Of a DNA stretch of 64,000 nt, positions 1 through 12,490 are shown one piece after another (the first letter of the stretch is position 1; the number at the start of each line of letters is the position of its first letter). The stretch lies in the NCBI GenBank assembly GCA_023627715.1, contig JAMAHW010000017.1:372001-436000 (forward strand), read 5' to 3'. The notes beneath the pieces are model-generated. The model made no database searches and was not told the origin of the DNA. It saw nothing but the letters and a program-made list of their open reading frames with translations. This DNA is from Periconia sp. R9002. Lineage: Eukaryota; Ascomycota; Dothideomycetes; Pleosporales; Periconiaceae. The position numbers and the translations under genes are program-made.

Positions 1-1476
1 TCAACATCATCGCTACTACGGCCCGCAGCATCGGAGGTCCATTGGGCGGCTGGCTCGCTGACACTGTGGGATGGCGATGGTCTTTCATCGGTCAAACCCC
101 GATCGCTTGTATTGCCATCATTCTCATTGCCATCATGGTTCCTTCGCACGCAGAACTGCAACGATCGATAAAGAAGAACTCGTCGGACGAACACATGGAA
201 AGCGAAGAAAGTGAGCCAAAAGGAAGTAAACTATCCCGCGTTGATCTTCAAGGCGCGACTTTTTTGACTTTGAGTATTTTGGGATTTCTGCTCCCGTTGC
301 AGGTCGCCGGAGATCGCGTGGCGTGGTCGGATCCACTGATTCTGGGGTCGTTGGGGGCTGGGAGTGTTTTCCTTGTGTTGTTTTGCATCACGGAGCAAAA
401 ATTCGCGAGGGAACCCATCATTCCTCTTGAATTGCTGATACAAAAGGACTTGGTGATCTCGCTGATTATTACAGTCGCTCAGGCGACGGCGCAAGTTGGT
501 GTGAGTGAATTTTATCTGTCTTCCGAGTTGTCGTCACGATTCGATCGTTTGACTGTGAATTCGTCGACACTGATACTCCCGAAAATATAGCTTATGATCG
601 TTGTACCGCTGTACTTCCAAGTGACGACCGAAGCCTCAAATAGTGAAGCTGGAGCACACCTCGTTCCGGGAGTAGTCGGCAACGCAGTCGGAGGTCTCGT
701 ATCTGGTTCAATCATAAAACGGTACGACCTTTTCACCCTGTCTTCCCACCGTCAGTCTATCCGCCTCAAGATCTTCTTCTGACACTCCCCAGCACCGGCC
801 GTTACAAAAACATAACCATTTTTTCTCTCTTCTTCGCATGTCTCGGCTACGTCCTCCTCATCTTGCGCTGGCGCGGAAACGACATCAACGCTTTCGAATC
901 AACGTATAATTTCCCCGGCGGCTTCGGCGTGGGCGTAATGAGCTCATCGCTCTTCGTCGGCATCCAGGCTTCCATAGATCCAGAACACTCTGCCGTCGCG
1001 GCCTCAACGCTGTATTTTTCGGGTTTGGTAGGCTGTATGACGGGCATGGCGGGCACGAGTGCGGTATTGCTGGGAGGGTTAAGAGGAGCGCTGGACAGGC
1101 GGTTAGATGGAGCAGGTTTTGACGTGGTGGAAAAGTCTAAGGTTTGTTTTCCTTGTTCATTGCGTTTTTGGATTATTCTTTTCATGATGTTGTGGCTTCG
1201 CAAAGAATACGGCCCAGTGCTAATTGCGTGACCAGATTATTGAACGCGCAGTGTCGGATTTCCACTATGCACATCGCGCCGAGGGGAAGTTAGCCAGTAT
1301 CGTTGTCGGCTCGTACGTTGAAGCATTTACATATACACACTGTAAGCCTTTCAGTGCCTCTTTGTCTTGCTCTTGTAGTTGACCCCGGTCGCTGACATCC
1401 CAATTCAGTTTTTGCATTGGCGTGCTCCTTGTTCGCTCTTATCAGTGCTGTTTTCCTGAAGGAGTACAAGCTGTAG
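1..1476 (+). CDS. MFS transporter (drug/amino-acid exporter type), 5' partial
   Basis: This is the C-terminal part of a multi-pass plasma- or vacuolar-membrane exporter of the major facilitator superfamily. The frame is open from position 3 and starts within the antiporter motif (RSIGGPLGGWLAD, then GWRWSF), typical of fungal 14-TM DHA2 transporters. I place introns at 501-590, 722-792, 1142-1235 and 1342-1408. All have GT..AG ends and keep the frame, and the last exon ends in a hydrophobic helix (ALACSLFALISAVFL) followed by KEYKL and a TAG at 1474-1476. The conserved C-terminal pattern SDFHYA...SYVEAFTYTH, just before the last helix, supports the splicing. The N-terminal helices lie upstream of the window. 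The substrate cannot be deduced. Confidence 0.88.
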
Positions 1477-2203
1477 GATATATGGAAGTTTCCATATCAG
1501 CAAAATCCTGCATCTATTAGTGTTAGGAGGTAGCATACAGTATCAAAAGATGTTTTTGATCTTCTGCTAGGGTTGATCAACGATTGGTATCTCAATAGCG
1601 GCGGAATCCCCTCCTTGAAAGTATCGGCCCATTTGTAGCAGTAACAGTTGACGGTTGCAGTCGTTAGAAAGCTGGAAAGATCTAACGAGTCGTTGCTGTC
1701 TGGATGTATCGTCCTTTCGAAATATAACACCTTACATAATCCCCGGCGGCCCACACAAATAGAGTGCGTCATAAATTATAACTAACCCACACAGAATTAC
1801 GCACTGGGGCAGCCACGGCAACAATATCCAAAACCACGAGGATCGCCTCTATCTTAATCGTATCCATGTTGCAGAATCAGCTTGTGGCAGGCCTCAAGTG
1901 CTTTGTATACTATACATTACTAGACCTTTAATTTAGAAGCCTGAGTCCCTTCGAAGAACTCAAAGCTTAGAACCGCCCCGACTAGATGAACGACAAACGA
2001 GATTCTTGAATTGTCACGGCCCCAGTCAAATTGGGAAGGGAGGAAAGACAAAAGCTTCAATTAATTTTGTATTTATGCGGTAAGGACTGACTTTAAATGC
2101 GATGTCTATCAGACTAGAAGATGAATTATAGTAACCAAACAGAAACCTAAGAAACAAACGAATGCAAACTGAACAGCAGCGAATCTCATACTAAAAACAA
2201 CGT
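1477..2203. other. Convergent intergenic region
   Basis: This lies between the 3' ends of the MFS gene and the carboxylesterase gene. Only short chance ORFs are present, without recognisable domains or splice structure. It should hold the two terminators and 3' UTRs, but I see no distinctive signal. Confidence 0.6.
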
Positions 2204-3787
2204 TCAAGGAAACGGATTGTACTCGCCCGCACCAAAGCAGGCACCATCCACCTCTGCAGCGTCGACATACTGAACCGCCTTACCATCAGTCCCAAACCTC
2301 GCGACCTTACCCCCCTGAGCGGGTGTAGGCTCCCATCCTAACGCTTTAGGTCCACTGACAGGATCCTTTACAAACGCGAGAATGTGCTCCTGCATCACAC
2401 GACTCGTCTCAATCTCCAATCCCGTGGATTCTCCCAGACCCTTCACCTTCTCGTATGTGCCGAAGACTAGCGGAATATCACTGCCGTGGAACGCACCAGT
2501 CCAATTCAAAGGCGTTGTATTGGGGAAGGAACCAGCGTACTGGTAGCGGTAGACGGGGATTTCCAACTCATTCCGAGCAACAGTGAAGTTCCATGTCGGA
2601 CATACAAAGACTTGGAGATCCACTGGTGTGAGCATCTCCTGAGGAGGGCCGACATTAGGGGTTCTAGGATCGAAGGGGGCTAACGAGGCCGCTTCGTTTG
2701 CAGTGTTGGCTAGGACCGTGGGGAGACGCGCGACGGTTCCTGCGCGGAAGCGCGCGGCGTAGTCGGAGAAGACGAGGCGGTCGTCGAGGATGGGCGTGAA
2801 GCTGAGTGCTGGCTGACTCTGGCTATCTGCGTGCTTGCCGATGAAGTCGATAATGTCGGCAAAGGGGACACTGCGCATGCAGTCGAGTTCTGAAGTGGTG
2901 CTGTTCTCGCCACCACAGCCGAAGTTTTTGGCGACGAAGGTGAAGCTGGAGAAAGTGGGATCTACCACTGGTGGACCCATGGCAACAGTACCCGAAAGTA
3001 GGATGTTTGAACGGGCGATTGGGTCCTGATAGAAGGAATGTGCGGCTGCGTCGATGGACATGGAGCCGGCGGACTGGCCCATCTGTGTGATGGCTGTGGG
3101 ATCGCCTCCAAACGCTTCGATGTTATCGCGTACCCATTCAAGTGCCATGCGTTGATCCAACAAACCGACGTTCTGGTCTGTCAGACCCTTCGCGTTGGGA
3201 AACCCGAAGATGTTGACTCGGTAGTTGATGGAGACGACTATGTGCGATTGGGACTTGTCTACCCACGAGGCGGCATCATAGTAGGGAGTGTTGATGCCTC
3301 CTGTCAAGAAACCACCACCGTAGACCCAGAACAATACAGGGAGCTTTGAACCGGATGTTGCGTTGGCAGGGGTCCAGACAGCAAGGTGAAGACAGTCCTC
3401 GGATGTGTTCACACCACTTTCACCAGAGGCGTAGCTTTCATTGCCGTTGTTGATCAGCGCCCCATCACCGAGATATGTATTCATGAAAGATGGTGTCGCG
3501 GACATGAACTGAGGGCATGATGGCGGCAAGTCATACGAGTAATGGTGCTCGCTGGATGGAGGAAGTTTCTGCGGAGGCAACCAGCGTCGTGACTGAACTG
3601 GCGGTTCAGCATAAGCGATTGATCGGAACTGACGGGTGTTGGGGAACTTTTCATCTATAAGTCCAGTGTATCGGCCAGTGAGTGTAGTGATATTAAGAGG
3701 ATTTGTCGCGTTTGTGCCCGCGCAGTTGGCTTGGTCGGCGGCAGCAATAACCGCCAGGTAAACGAATGACGAGAGCAGAAAATTCAT
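2204..3787 (-). CDS. Secreted type-B carboxylesterase/lipase (COesterase family)
   Basis: This is a 527-residue single-exon serine esterase of the alpha/beta-hydrolase fold, probably secreted to hydrolyse carboxylic esters or lipids. Residues 1-23 form a signal peptide ending near NCAG. The family signature EDCLHLAVW lies near residue 130 and the oxyanion-hole glycines GGGF near 157-160. The nucleophile elbow GQSAGS puts the serine at about 239 (GQS instead of the commoner GES). The catalytic His is in FHGSDIPLVFG near 433, and the acid is probably in TANEAAS near 365. Several NxS/T sites suggest glycosylation. The length matches the family and the start follows a TATA-like box. The exact substrate is unknown; ester hydrolases of this type also occur as cholinesterase-like or mycotoxin-ester hydrolases. 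Confidence 0.93.
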   Translation of the reverse strand: MNFLLSSFVYLAVIAAADQANCAGTNATNPLNITTLTGRYTGLIDEKFPNTRQFRSIAYAEPPVQSRRWLPPQKLPPSSEHHYSYDLPPSCPQFMSATPSFMNTYLGDGALINNGNESYASGESGVNTSEDCLHLAVWTPANATSGSKLPVLFWVYGGGFLTGGINTPYYDAASWVDKSQSHIVVSINYRVNIFGFPNAKGLTDQNVGLLDQRMALEWVRDNIEAFGGDPTAITQMGQSAGSMSIDAAAHSFYQDPIARSNILLSGTVAMGPPVVDPTFSSFTFVAKNFGCGGENSTTSELDCMRSVPFADIIDFIGKHADSQSQPALSFTPILDDRLVFSDYAARFRAGTVARLPTVLANTANEAASLAPFDPRTPNVGPPQEMLTPVDLQVFVCPTWNFTVARNELEIPVYRYQYAGSFPNTTPLNWTGAFHGSDIPLVFGTYEKVKGLGESTGLEIETSRVMQEHILAFVKDPVSGPKALGWEPTPAQGGKVARFGTDGKAVQYVDAAEVDGACFGAGEYNPFP

Positions 3788-3842
3788 ATTTGCGTTGAAG
3801 AAAGGAAATTGCTCATGAGAATTTACAGACAGACTCCTCTCC

Positions 3843-3850
3843 TCTTTATA
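3843..3850 (-). promoter_or_regulatory. TATA-like box of the carboxylesterase gene
   Basis: Read on the minus strand the sequence is TATAAAGA, about 56 bases upstream of the carboxylesterase start codon. That is a plausible position for a fungal core promoter. Confidence 0.45.
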
Positions 3851-4205
3851 CCATCATATCGAAGTCTGGTGAAATTATGAGGGTGATGAAAATGGTAGAC
3901 TATATCCCGATTAGGAAGTGTACGAGTTCATGGCACGTGCGTAATGACATGGAAGTCGGCGAGAAAGCCATCTCATTGGTCGAGAACTGTACTAGATTCG
4001 TGAACGACAGCAATTTGACCCACGAAAGTCAAAATACTGCGAAAGATGTTCAGTACGTGCTGCCGCTATCGATGTTTCTGTTTTAGAGTCTTCCGAACAC
4101 CGAGGATACTTCTCGAATCATGTTCACATAGAATTGATTTATAGAAAAGGGATAGGCCAGGTTGACATATGCTCCGAATAGTTGTCTTCCGTATCAACTT
4201 CTAAA

Positions 4206-5012
4206 TCTGCAGGATTAATAGAGGCTGCAGGATTGATGGAAGGCTTCAGGATTGATGGGAGGCTTCAGGATTAATAGGAGGCTTCAAGATTAATAGGAGG
4301 CTTCAGGATTGATGGGAGGCTGCAGAATGAGTAGGAGGCTGCAGAATGGGTGGGAGGCTGCAGATTTATATAACAAGGTTGCAAGATTTATATAAGGCTG
4401 CAGAGAGTGTATAAAGCTGCAGGATCTATATAAGACTGCAGGGTATATGTAAGGTTACGGGATTTATATTAGATTGCAGGACTTTTCGAACGCTGCAGGA
4501 TTCGTTCACCACTACAGGTCCATTATAGTAGGCTACAGAATTTATAAAAGGCAGCAGAACTCGTATATAACGTACAGAATTTGGATAAAGTTACTGGGTT
4601 TATGAGGTTGCAGAATTCATAAGGCTGCAGAATTTAAGAGGAGTGCAGAATTTGTACGCGGGCTACAGAATCTATATACGGCTGCAGGATTCATACATGG
4701 CCACAGATCTTATACAAGGCTACAGGATTCATACGTAGCTACAGGATCTATACACGGTTGCAGAACTTTTCTAAGACTGAAGGATTCTTTGAAGGATGGA
4801 GGATTTTTATATAACTGAAGGTTGTATTAATGATTTATCTTCGTAAAAGATGAATCATAGTCATCTACGGTATCAATACCAGAAAGTATCAGCACATGAT
4901 GTATTCTTGAAGAAGTGACGTACATACAGGTCAGGGTGCAGGATTTGTTATAAGGCTTCTGGATCTATGTAGGGCTGCAGGATCCACGATGAGGCTGCAG
5001 GATTTACACAGG
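4206..5012. repeat. Degenerate ~19 bp tandem repeat array (minisatellite)
   Basis: The consensus is near AGGCTGCAGGATTTATATA. I count about 33 units from 4206 to about 4825, an unrelated gap to about 4925, then about four more units to 5012. Units vary from 16 to 22 bp. CTGCAG recurs in most, with variants CTTCAG, CTACAG and TTGCAG. The first eight units (about 4206-4360) are the most alike, suggesting recent expansion, while later ones have diverged. No frame stays open through the array, so it is not a repeat-protein gene. It lies between the esterase promoter and a seven-TM protein gene. Confidence 0.9.
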
Positions 5013-5509
5013 AGGCAGTGCTTCTGTAGCAAGGGAGCAAATCACCAACCAGGCCTCCGTATCCGAGAAAAGAGAGCCAGGTAGTAGAGCAGTAAGAGGA
5101 GAAGAGTAGGAAAGAGAGCGCGTGGGCACTGTTACCCTACTCCAAAAACCTCTAACTCTATGCCTTACTGATCTCCGGTAGGGCAATCCTACACTTCTGC
5201 CTTTACTCGCTAGTTTCAGACATCCTAGTTCACGCTCCACTTTCACCCATTCTAGAAGCACCGCATTGCCGACGTGACTCGTCGTCTGTAGATTTTCAAG
5301 TAGATGTTCCACAGTGTTGATCGCCGGACATTTAGATAACTTATCCGGATAGTCTGCAATCACCCATATTCAATTTTCACATGAATAGTAGACACATTTG
5401 CACTTATCTGCTTTCATCACGCGCTCCACTAGCCATAGCGGGTGGCGTGGTCATAAACGGAGGGACATTTTCTTCTAAAACACAATATTTTACACATGAT
5501 CTATAATTA
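5013..5509. other. Intergenic, no convincing gene
   Basis: A 119-codon minus-strand frame (5004-5363) starts at an ATG but runs into the tandem repeats. It shows no recognisable domain, signal peptide or splice extension, so I do not call it. Confidence 0.5.
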
Positions 5510-6688
5510 CTATATAGTGATTATGATAGAGTCCTGACTCGACGACTGACTAGGCTTGCAATGTGCTGGCGATGGAACGTGTTGTTCCCAATCTGTGAGC
5601 CAAGTTGCATCGACCATTGGATCAGTTGCTGCAGTTGCTTCACGAGGATCCCTCGCAGTCGTTTCTACAGACACTTCTGTCGTCTTTATCACGCCCATCT
5701 CAGCAAGATCGATTGCCGGAATGGTATCTTCCATTTTTGCGTAGGCGGAATTGCCTAGTGTGCTGGTTTTGGCGCTCAAACTCCCGGTGAGCGGCGTCCG
5801 AAATCCAGATCTTTTGTGTCCTTGCGATCTCAACTGGATTGAGGAGCAAGTCTTTTTTCGCGAAGCTCGAGGATTGTTGTTGATGGATGAGTCTTGAAGT
5901 CGGCCTTGAACCATGGCCACGAGGCGGTTCAGGATGGCGAATTCCATTTTGAGTTTGATGCTGTACACTGCTGCTTTGTACGATACCTGGAACAAATAGA
6001 GTCCCGCAAACTCGAACGCGAGCATGCTCACGTCGAGCAAGACGATCAACACATTGACCATGATAAGATGGGTCATTACTTTCTTTGCGCTTGTTCGCAC
6101 GTTGCCTTCGCTACGAAGCATTCTTATCGTCTGCTGTACGTATATTCCCGATATGATAACCTCCTGTATGAAAAATATGCTGACTTGTATCCTCTCGTAG
6201 ATCGCGTAAGGCCGAGTATACGGACCAGGGTGGTTTGGGGAATTGGCGCCGGTGAGAATGACGATGACGGGTATGTGGCATACGATTGCATTTGTAATGA
6301 TCATGTACAAAATCCACCGCCCGCTTATGATTGTTCCGCGGGAGATTAGGTGAATTCGAGAATAAAGGACCATGGACTGCCCTGTGACCATACACGGCCA
6401 GCCGATATCGATCAATGCCACGTAAACCACCCAGTGGACAGGCACGCGTTGGTATTTCAAAATGAAGCCGATAGAGTAGGGTACTATGCCCCATGAAGCC
6501 ACGAGAAGAGAATAAAAGTAGGTGCCCCTATACTGCCGGAATTTCGTAAATATGAGCGTCGTCAGCTCCACAACGTTGTAGAGGGCTATCGTAAGGAAAG
6601 CGACAAGAGTCAAAGACTCAGCATTGGACAATACGAATTCCGAACCGATTCCATTGTCTCTCCTCTCCAAAGCCATTTTGAGTATCAT
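5510..6688 (-). CDS. Seven-TM integral membrane protein (DUF7703-like)
   Basis: This single-exon protein of about 392 residues has seven hydrophobic segments. The first is AESLTLVAFLTIALYNVVEL and the last ends in KLKMEFAILNRLV. A polar, Ser/Thr-rich cytoplasmic tail of about 130 residues follows. The layout, with a short N-terminus, seven helices and the closing LKMEFAILN motif, is that of a fungal family of uncharacterised membrane proteins (DUF7703, from memory). It looks receptor-like, but no ligand or G-protein link is established. I prefer the ATG at 6688 (MILKMALERR) over the in-frame ATG at 6760, whose extra 24 residues are basic and not family-like. There is no CFEM domain, so it is not a classical Pth11 protein. 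Confidence 0.8.
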   Translation of the reverse strand: MILKMALERRDNGIGSEFVLSNAESLTLVAFLTIALYNVVELTTLIFTKFRQYRGTYFYSLLVASWGIVPYSIGFILKYQRVPVHWVVYVALIDIGWPCMVTGQSMVLYSRIHLISRGTIISGRWILYMIITNAIVCHIPVIVILTGANSPNHPGPYTRPYAIYERIQVSIFFIQEVIISGIYVQQTIRMLRSEGNVRTSAKKVMTHLIMVNVLIVLLDVSMLAFEFAGLYLFQVSYKAAVYSIKLKMEFAILNRLVAMVQGRLQDSSINNNPRASRKKTCSSIQLRSQGHKRSGFRTPLTGSLSAKTSTLGNSAYAKMEDTIPAIDLAEMGVIKTTEVSVETTARDPREATAATDPMVDATWLTDWEQHVPSPAHCKPSQSSSQDSIIITI

Positions 6689-9289
6689 ATTAGGAGAGAA
6701 ATCTCCGCTACCAAGCAAGAGGTGAATGCTACATCTTAAACGGCGCAAGGCAAGTGGCACATGTTCTGTGCATGATCTGAAGTTCTCGGTGTCCTTAGTT
6801 CATGCGTGAGACTTCCTAGTCACAATCTGCACCTAAACACAGCAGGAAATCCAAACTGCGACTAACCGCAACCAACTAAACAGGTGGACGTGGCTATCGG
6901 GCCGAGCATGACATATACTGGACCTAACTTACCCAAGTAGCTATGCCGAACGTTAGAGTTTGCAGCTTGACTGAAATGAGCGAAACGCCTCATTCCAATA
7001 TACTGTAGAATTAAGCCGACATTCACGACAATCGATGCTTATATCAATTAATGCTTTCAAGATACAATCAAGATGTGATACTTGCTGAACTTTCTCGCAA
7101 CCTCTAGAGACATTTCTCATTCAGAAAATCAAATACATCAATTGATCGCTACTCACTTCGTTGCAGAAATGATATAGGATGTAACCCAGGCTTCCGGGAT
7201 TTGAAACCTGATATGGAAATATCTTCAAGATATAAGCTAAGTTTTAGGGTGGATTATCGTTTCCAACGCTGGCCAGTTGAATCAAGGCTTCTCCGCAGTT
7301 ACATCGCTGCCACCCCGACATAACGAGGGGCGGGGTCCTCGGCCCGCGCGGACGTACAACCCCGCGTGGCTACATTACAAGCATTGGTGGCGGGTCAGTA
7401 TCCATACCATACATTCTTCTAGATGGAACATCACTTCAAAATTTTCCAGGTATTCCACCGCGATGGATTGACCCTAAACGATCCAAGGTAAGCTGGTAGA
7501 TTCAACTTTTGCTCTGAAAGCAGAAGGATATCTGTCCACACTGTGGTGCAGTGACATCTTACGGTATTCATGACTTGCATGACACTACACAACAACCAAA
7601 CAGGATGTCACCTTGCGTGAACTCTAATCTTCGTTCTTACGACTAATGAATCGCGCTTATCCTGTCGCCATAATCGCTAGACCTAAAAAAGGCAGCAAGA
7701 TGCGTAGAAACGGAGTAGCTAGATCAGATATTCTGTGGCTGATACCTTGAGCAAAAATTAAAACCGGGCGAGTGGAAAATCGGGCCAAGACAAAAATATT
7801 CCCAGGGTTCCTGTCTTCTGCACAATGACGATGGAGTTTGAGGCTCAGAATTCTAGAATCATCAAATTCTTCCACATACTGAAGAATGCCATCTAACGCA
7901 TTACTGAGACACAAGCTCTCTTTCAAAAATTCGTAGCACGACGACTACAACATGAATTTTGACGTCATTTTCAGATAGAGAGCTATTCAAAGAACGACCG
8001 GAATTTCTTCGTTGGTTCTAATCATGCAGAAATTATGCAAAGCAATATCTCCCTATGACAGATCGATTTCTTTTACGATCTTAAATTCTATTGACGAATG
8101 AATCTATGACTATCGAATAAGAACTTTCCGATTCCTGAGAACTGAAGCAACAAGAATGAATCTGAGAAAATCTTCGTCCCCTCCGATTCTTTCTCCTTAG
8201 TTCTGACAAGTTCAGTGCGTAGAGATCTCGTGAAACTAGGTTGGACGTTCTCAGAAAACGCCTTCTGGCATGGATGTTACTAGTCAAAAGGCCCACCGGA
8301 GCAGAATCCTTTTTGCCAACAACCCATTGAAACATCGACCAACGGTTGTACTCCACATTTCCAGAAAAAGATACCCTGCTGTCGATCGATTTACCAGCTA
8401 GACGGGTCGTTGAGATCACTGTGTGGAAATGCAGGGGGGAAGCATCGGAAGCCACATCGGAAGAGCAGTCTAAAGATTTAACGAATAAACCAATTACTTA
8501 AGAGAAACCAGATATTTTGGTAAATTGAGCACCATGATGGCACGCTATCTACCCGATATGTAACATGCCGATATGCTCCTCCGCTAGACAGATACCGCTC
8601 CAATTGCTGTATTAAGCATAGTTGGATGGAGAACGGTGCGATGCCTCTGATCAAGTCACAAGTTGTGATCATCGTTCTTGAACAAAATGGAGGTGTCGGT
8701 CGACCTGATCTATGTATCTCCATTGAATAGGTAGAAACGTCCTGTCTTTTCCACATCTTGCCCGTCAGTACTGAACCGTCAATCCCCGAATCAATGCAAC
8801 CCGAACAATTCATCTCATTCAATTAATATAGGACATAATTGACCCATAAGGGAGTTGAGCGAGGCAGATACGAGATATCTAAGAGCAAGTTACAACAGCC
8901 ATGTCACATCTTAGTAGAAACCAAGGATCGCTGCAGGGGCTTTGTTGAACAAAGAACGTGTGCAGTGGTGTCATGATCAACAGCGCGTATCTCTTGTATC
9001 AAAAGCCAATGCTGTTCCACGTGCTTACAACAGGAATTGCGGCCAAGACCCAAGTGATTACATTCGCTCCCTGCATGGCATGCGTGGTTTTGACTTTCGG
9101 GTGAGGCAGCGCCCATAATCAATCCACAGTTTCTCCGATATGCTAAGAGTAGCTCATCCATTACGGAAGTTTATGCGATTACATCTCAGCCTACCATTGT
9201 GTGCTTCAATAACCATCACGGCAAATTATAATCTGATATTGCGGGGCATTGTTCATCTCCATTTTTACATGCCTATCTTCTATTCTTTA
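6689..9289. other. 2.6 kb gene-poor region
   Basis: Both strands contain only frames shorter than about 125 codons (for example minus 7657-7926, 8081-8455 and 8478-8822). None has a recognisable motif or joins another through good splice sites. The sequence looks more AT-rich than the neighbouring genes. It could be decayed coding or transposon sequence, but nothing identifies it. Confidence 0.5.
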
Positions 9290-10915
9290 TTAATAGTAAC
9301 GACCGCTATATGGCGGATTGAAGGTCGTTCCGTTGAAAAGCTTGAAACCGCCTACTTGTTTCTGGAAGATGCCCTGCGGATCGTATCTCCTGGCAACCCG
9401 TCGAAGCTCTCTGAGCGAATCAGCACCATAACCCGAAAATGGATCCTGAAAAGCTGCGGCAAAATTTAGATATACAAATCTGTGCTTTACACCCTCTTGC
9501 TCTGCTGCGTCGTCGAATATCCTAACAAAATCCTTCAAAGCATTCTGGAGACCTGCTGTTGCGCTAGGGTCCGGAAAATTGAAAACTATTTGTAGGAAAA
9601 CGAGGTCTTTCTCTGGTGCCTCGGTCGATGAGAATCCGAGTGAGTTTGGAGGTGTGCCTGCTTTCGGTGCCGGCATAATGGCTTGGAAAGTCAATTGCGA
9701 GGCTGCACCTGGGTACTGTTCGCAGATCTTGGGTACTAGTTCTTTCCAGATTTTGTGAATGCGATGCACAATCGTAGGGGAAATGCGAAAGGTCGTTGTT
9801 GCCCAAATTGTTCTATATGCAGTCAGTACTTATCATATCCCATCAAACTCTGCACACATACCGCTTTGCTGAGCCTTTGACAGCCATCGAGGCGTTCCTT
9901 GCAAAATCGCCTACGGGTGCGATAGTTGTACCGTCCGCAAGCTTAGGCACGACGTTCGTGATGTTTCCGATGGCCCCTGGCTGCTGTTCTGGCTTGGTAT
10001 ACCACAAGATGCTGATTGGAGTGAAAAGTTTCGCTCGCGCCCCATTGTAATCGAAAGTCAGCCAGCCCGAAGCATATGGGTCGTATTTTGAGGGGTCTTT
10101 GAACTGAGTGAAGCCTCGCAGGAGTGCATCTTCCGTCCCGTTTCCATAAATGATGCGCCCACCCCAAACAGGGCCAGCACGGAAAGAGCGCAAGTCAAAA
10201 CGGGTTACAATGCCGAAGTTATTCTGACCTCCTTTGAGGGCGGCGAAGAGATCACTGTTGGATGTTTTATTGGCGTTCACGATGGCGCCAGAGGAAAGGA
10301 CGACCTGCATGTTTAGTATCGCGTCGGTGGCCCATCCCTGTTCAGGCGAGTAGAACGATACACCACCTATTTTCTCTTTTAGAACAGATAATGGACTGAA
10401 GAGGACAAAAGCTTACCCCCTGTGAGAAACCCGCCGATGCCAACCACTCCGACACGACCTACCATCACTGAAATGTTGTGTTTGTCTGTTACATCGTACA
10501 CGTCTTGGGAGAGGGCACCAGCGCCTGCTGTGACCACTCCTGGCTGCAGTATTTGTACTGCATTGAGGCTTTGCATGTCGAAGGTGACGCCGTCCTCGAC
10601 GTTATTGAACCCGGCATTAGCGTTATGGCCTCCTCCTTTGATTGCGAATTTGATTTCGGGATGCTTCGTAAGGATCTTCACTGCCTTTGAAACATCCTCC
10701 GCAGACGTTGGTCGGATTACGCACTTCGGGTGAAGTCGCAGTTGCGGGAATGGATATGAAGTTATGGAGGAATTGTAGGTTTGGCTTTCAGGCCAGAAAA
10801 TACTGGTAGGGAGGACTGACGAGAGAAGGTCGCATATGCTGCTGGTGTTGTGCCCATATCCAGCTACACTGCGTACAACCAGGAGGCCAAATATTGTCGA
10901 AGTAAAAAGATGCAT
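9290..10915 (-). CDS. Secreted FAD-linked oxidoreductase (BBE-like / FAD_binding_4)
   Basis: This is an oxidase of the berberine-bridge-enzyme/6-hydroxynicotine-oxidase type, which oxidises small molecules with covalently bound FAD. The exons on the minus strand are 10915-10417, 10366-9862 and 9812-9290; introns of 50 and 49 bp keep the frame and give 508 residues. A signal peptide covers about residues 1-19. The PP-loop KGGGHNANAGF carries His97, the usual 8-alpha FAD attachment site. The second flavin segment (GRVGVVGIGGFLTGGG, then VSFYSPEQG) lacks the Cys used by bicovalent members, so attachment is probably monocovalent. The C-terminal BBE domain ends with NFAAAF...YDPQGIF, a typical motif. 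Such enzymes often serve secondary metabolism, but no synthase is nearby. Confidence 0.92.
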
Positions 10916-12462
10916 TGTATAGTCGTCCGGCTGTATTGATCATCGCAATCGGGGCTTTTCCCATCTTTTTATCTTGAAGCACTTTGTCGGAAAGCCTTAT
11001 ACAACGTGCGGCGGCTCCATGTCTGGCCGGCGATTGCTTGCTATGATTTATTGTGGCGTCGTATCGCACGATAATTTTCTCAGCCTACATGCGCATGGTG
11101 TGGTTTTGTGCATACATATGTAGGCGAATGAACGGATGTTAAATGGTTCTTCTTGGAGTGGCGCAATACTGTCGTGCGGAGAGCCGATCGAATCCCTGTA
11201 TTGGGTAACCGTGAGTTCTGTAAATGTGAGCAATAAAAAGAACATCCAATAGATGCAATTCTAGAATCTCTATGATGCACTAGGCTCGGTCAATATTTCT
11301 GTAGACGCCACGAGTGTTGACGAGAATGTGTGGTGTACATATTTCCACTTTAGCGACACTGCCTCTGAGCACCCACTCATAACTTTGTAGCTCGTATTTG
11401 GCAAATTCCGATTGGATATCCATTTGCTTTTGCATAATACCTTACATTTGTGCTATCAATGTCTGTTTGTACGGAGATCGACTTGCAAAACGCAGCCGTC
11501 TGGGGCAGTCTAGCACAGTGTTGCAAATGCTCAGCTCTCTATAAATCGGTTGCACAAACTCGGAATGATGACTTCCTATCCGTTTCTATTTATAAGCATG
11601 TGCAGTGGAGAAGACAATCCTTACCAGACTACACGGTCTTCGGACAAACCACCTGCGTTGTTACCAGGCTTTTTCACGTCCTCAATCCGGTCTGATTTCA
11701 AAATCCCGTTCTACAATTTGGATTTTTTAAATCAGAACTGAGCAATGAAATTCGTTGCCGTTGTTTCATTGACCGTCTCTTCCTCCATGAAAATTACAGG
11801 ACAATACTCGTAGAGTATTGTATTACTCGTCTATTTGTCCACACTGAGATCGTGACGCGGAGCTAGACAGCGTGGCAGCGAATGTCAATCGCTACTTTGC
11901 ATCACATTCTTTTGATACAGCATCCCATATCCATGGTGCAGCGCAGTAAATCAACACAAATATGGCCGTAGCGCGATCATTACGCGAAAATGGCCCTTCT
12001 ATACTGGAAAAATCAGATTGGATTCAAAGCACAAAAATGTCGAAAGAGCATGAGTTCTAATCAATAAAGCAATGGAAAGCAACAAAATCATTGAGTTTGA
12101 TTTCGAAAATAGGCGATGGTAAACAATTTGTCGTTTCCTGGGCGAATGTCTATGAACAAACAACTAACAATCCGCTCGTCTTCATTTTCTACTACTTCCA
12201 GGCAGTTCTATTGATTGCTTCTTTCAAATGCAAACACAAACATGTTTTGGTCCTAGATTATATCAACAACAATGCAGCTCTCAATCTAACCTCCACAACA
12301 CCTCTTCTATGAACCGCTGACTTTAATTTCATCACCGTCAACGTAAACCGACCATCATTCCCATTCCGTCGTAAAATCCAAAGTACTTTACATTCCCACC
12401 CGTTCTAGTCGCTCTCAACATCATCTGCCATATTCCAAACCCTCCAAACACCATCCCGCACC
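10916..12462. other. Intergenic, promoter side of the FAD oxidase
   Basis: About 1.5 kb with only short unrelated frames. It must include the FAD oxidase promoter. I see no repeat or RNA gene. Confidence 0.5.
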
Positions 12463-12490
12463 TATGGAACCCCACACCCGGACCCCCTAA

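Noticed and set aside
5004..5363. 119-codon minus-strand frame next to the tandem array
   Set aside because: It runs into repeat units and has no recognisable domain or splice partner. It could be a transposon fragment, but nothing supports that.
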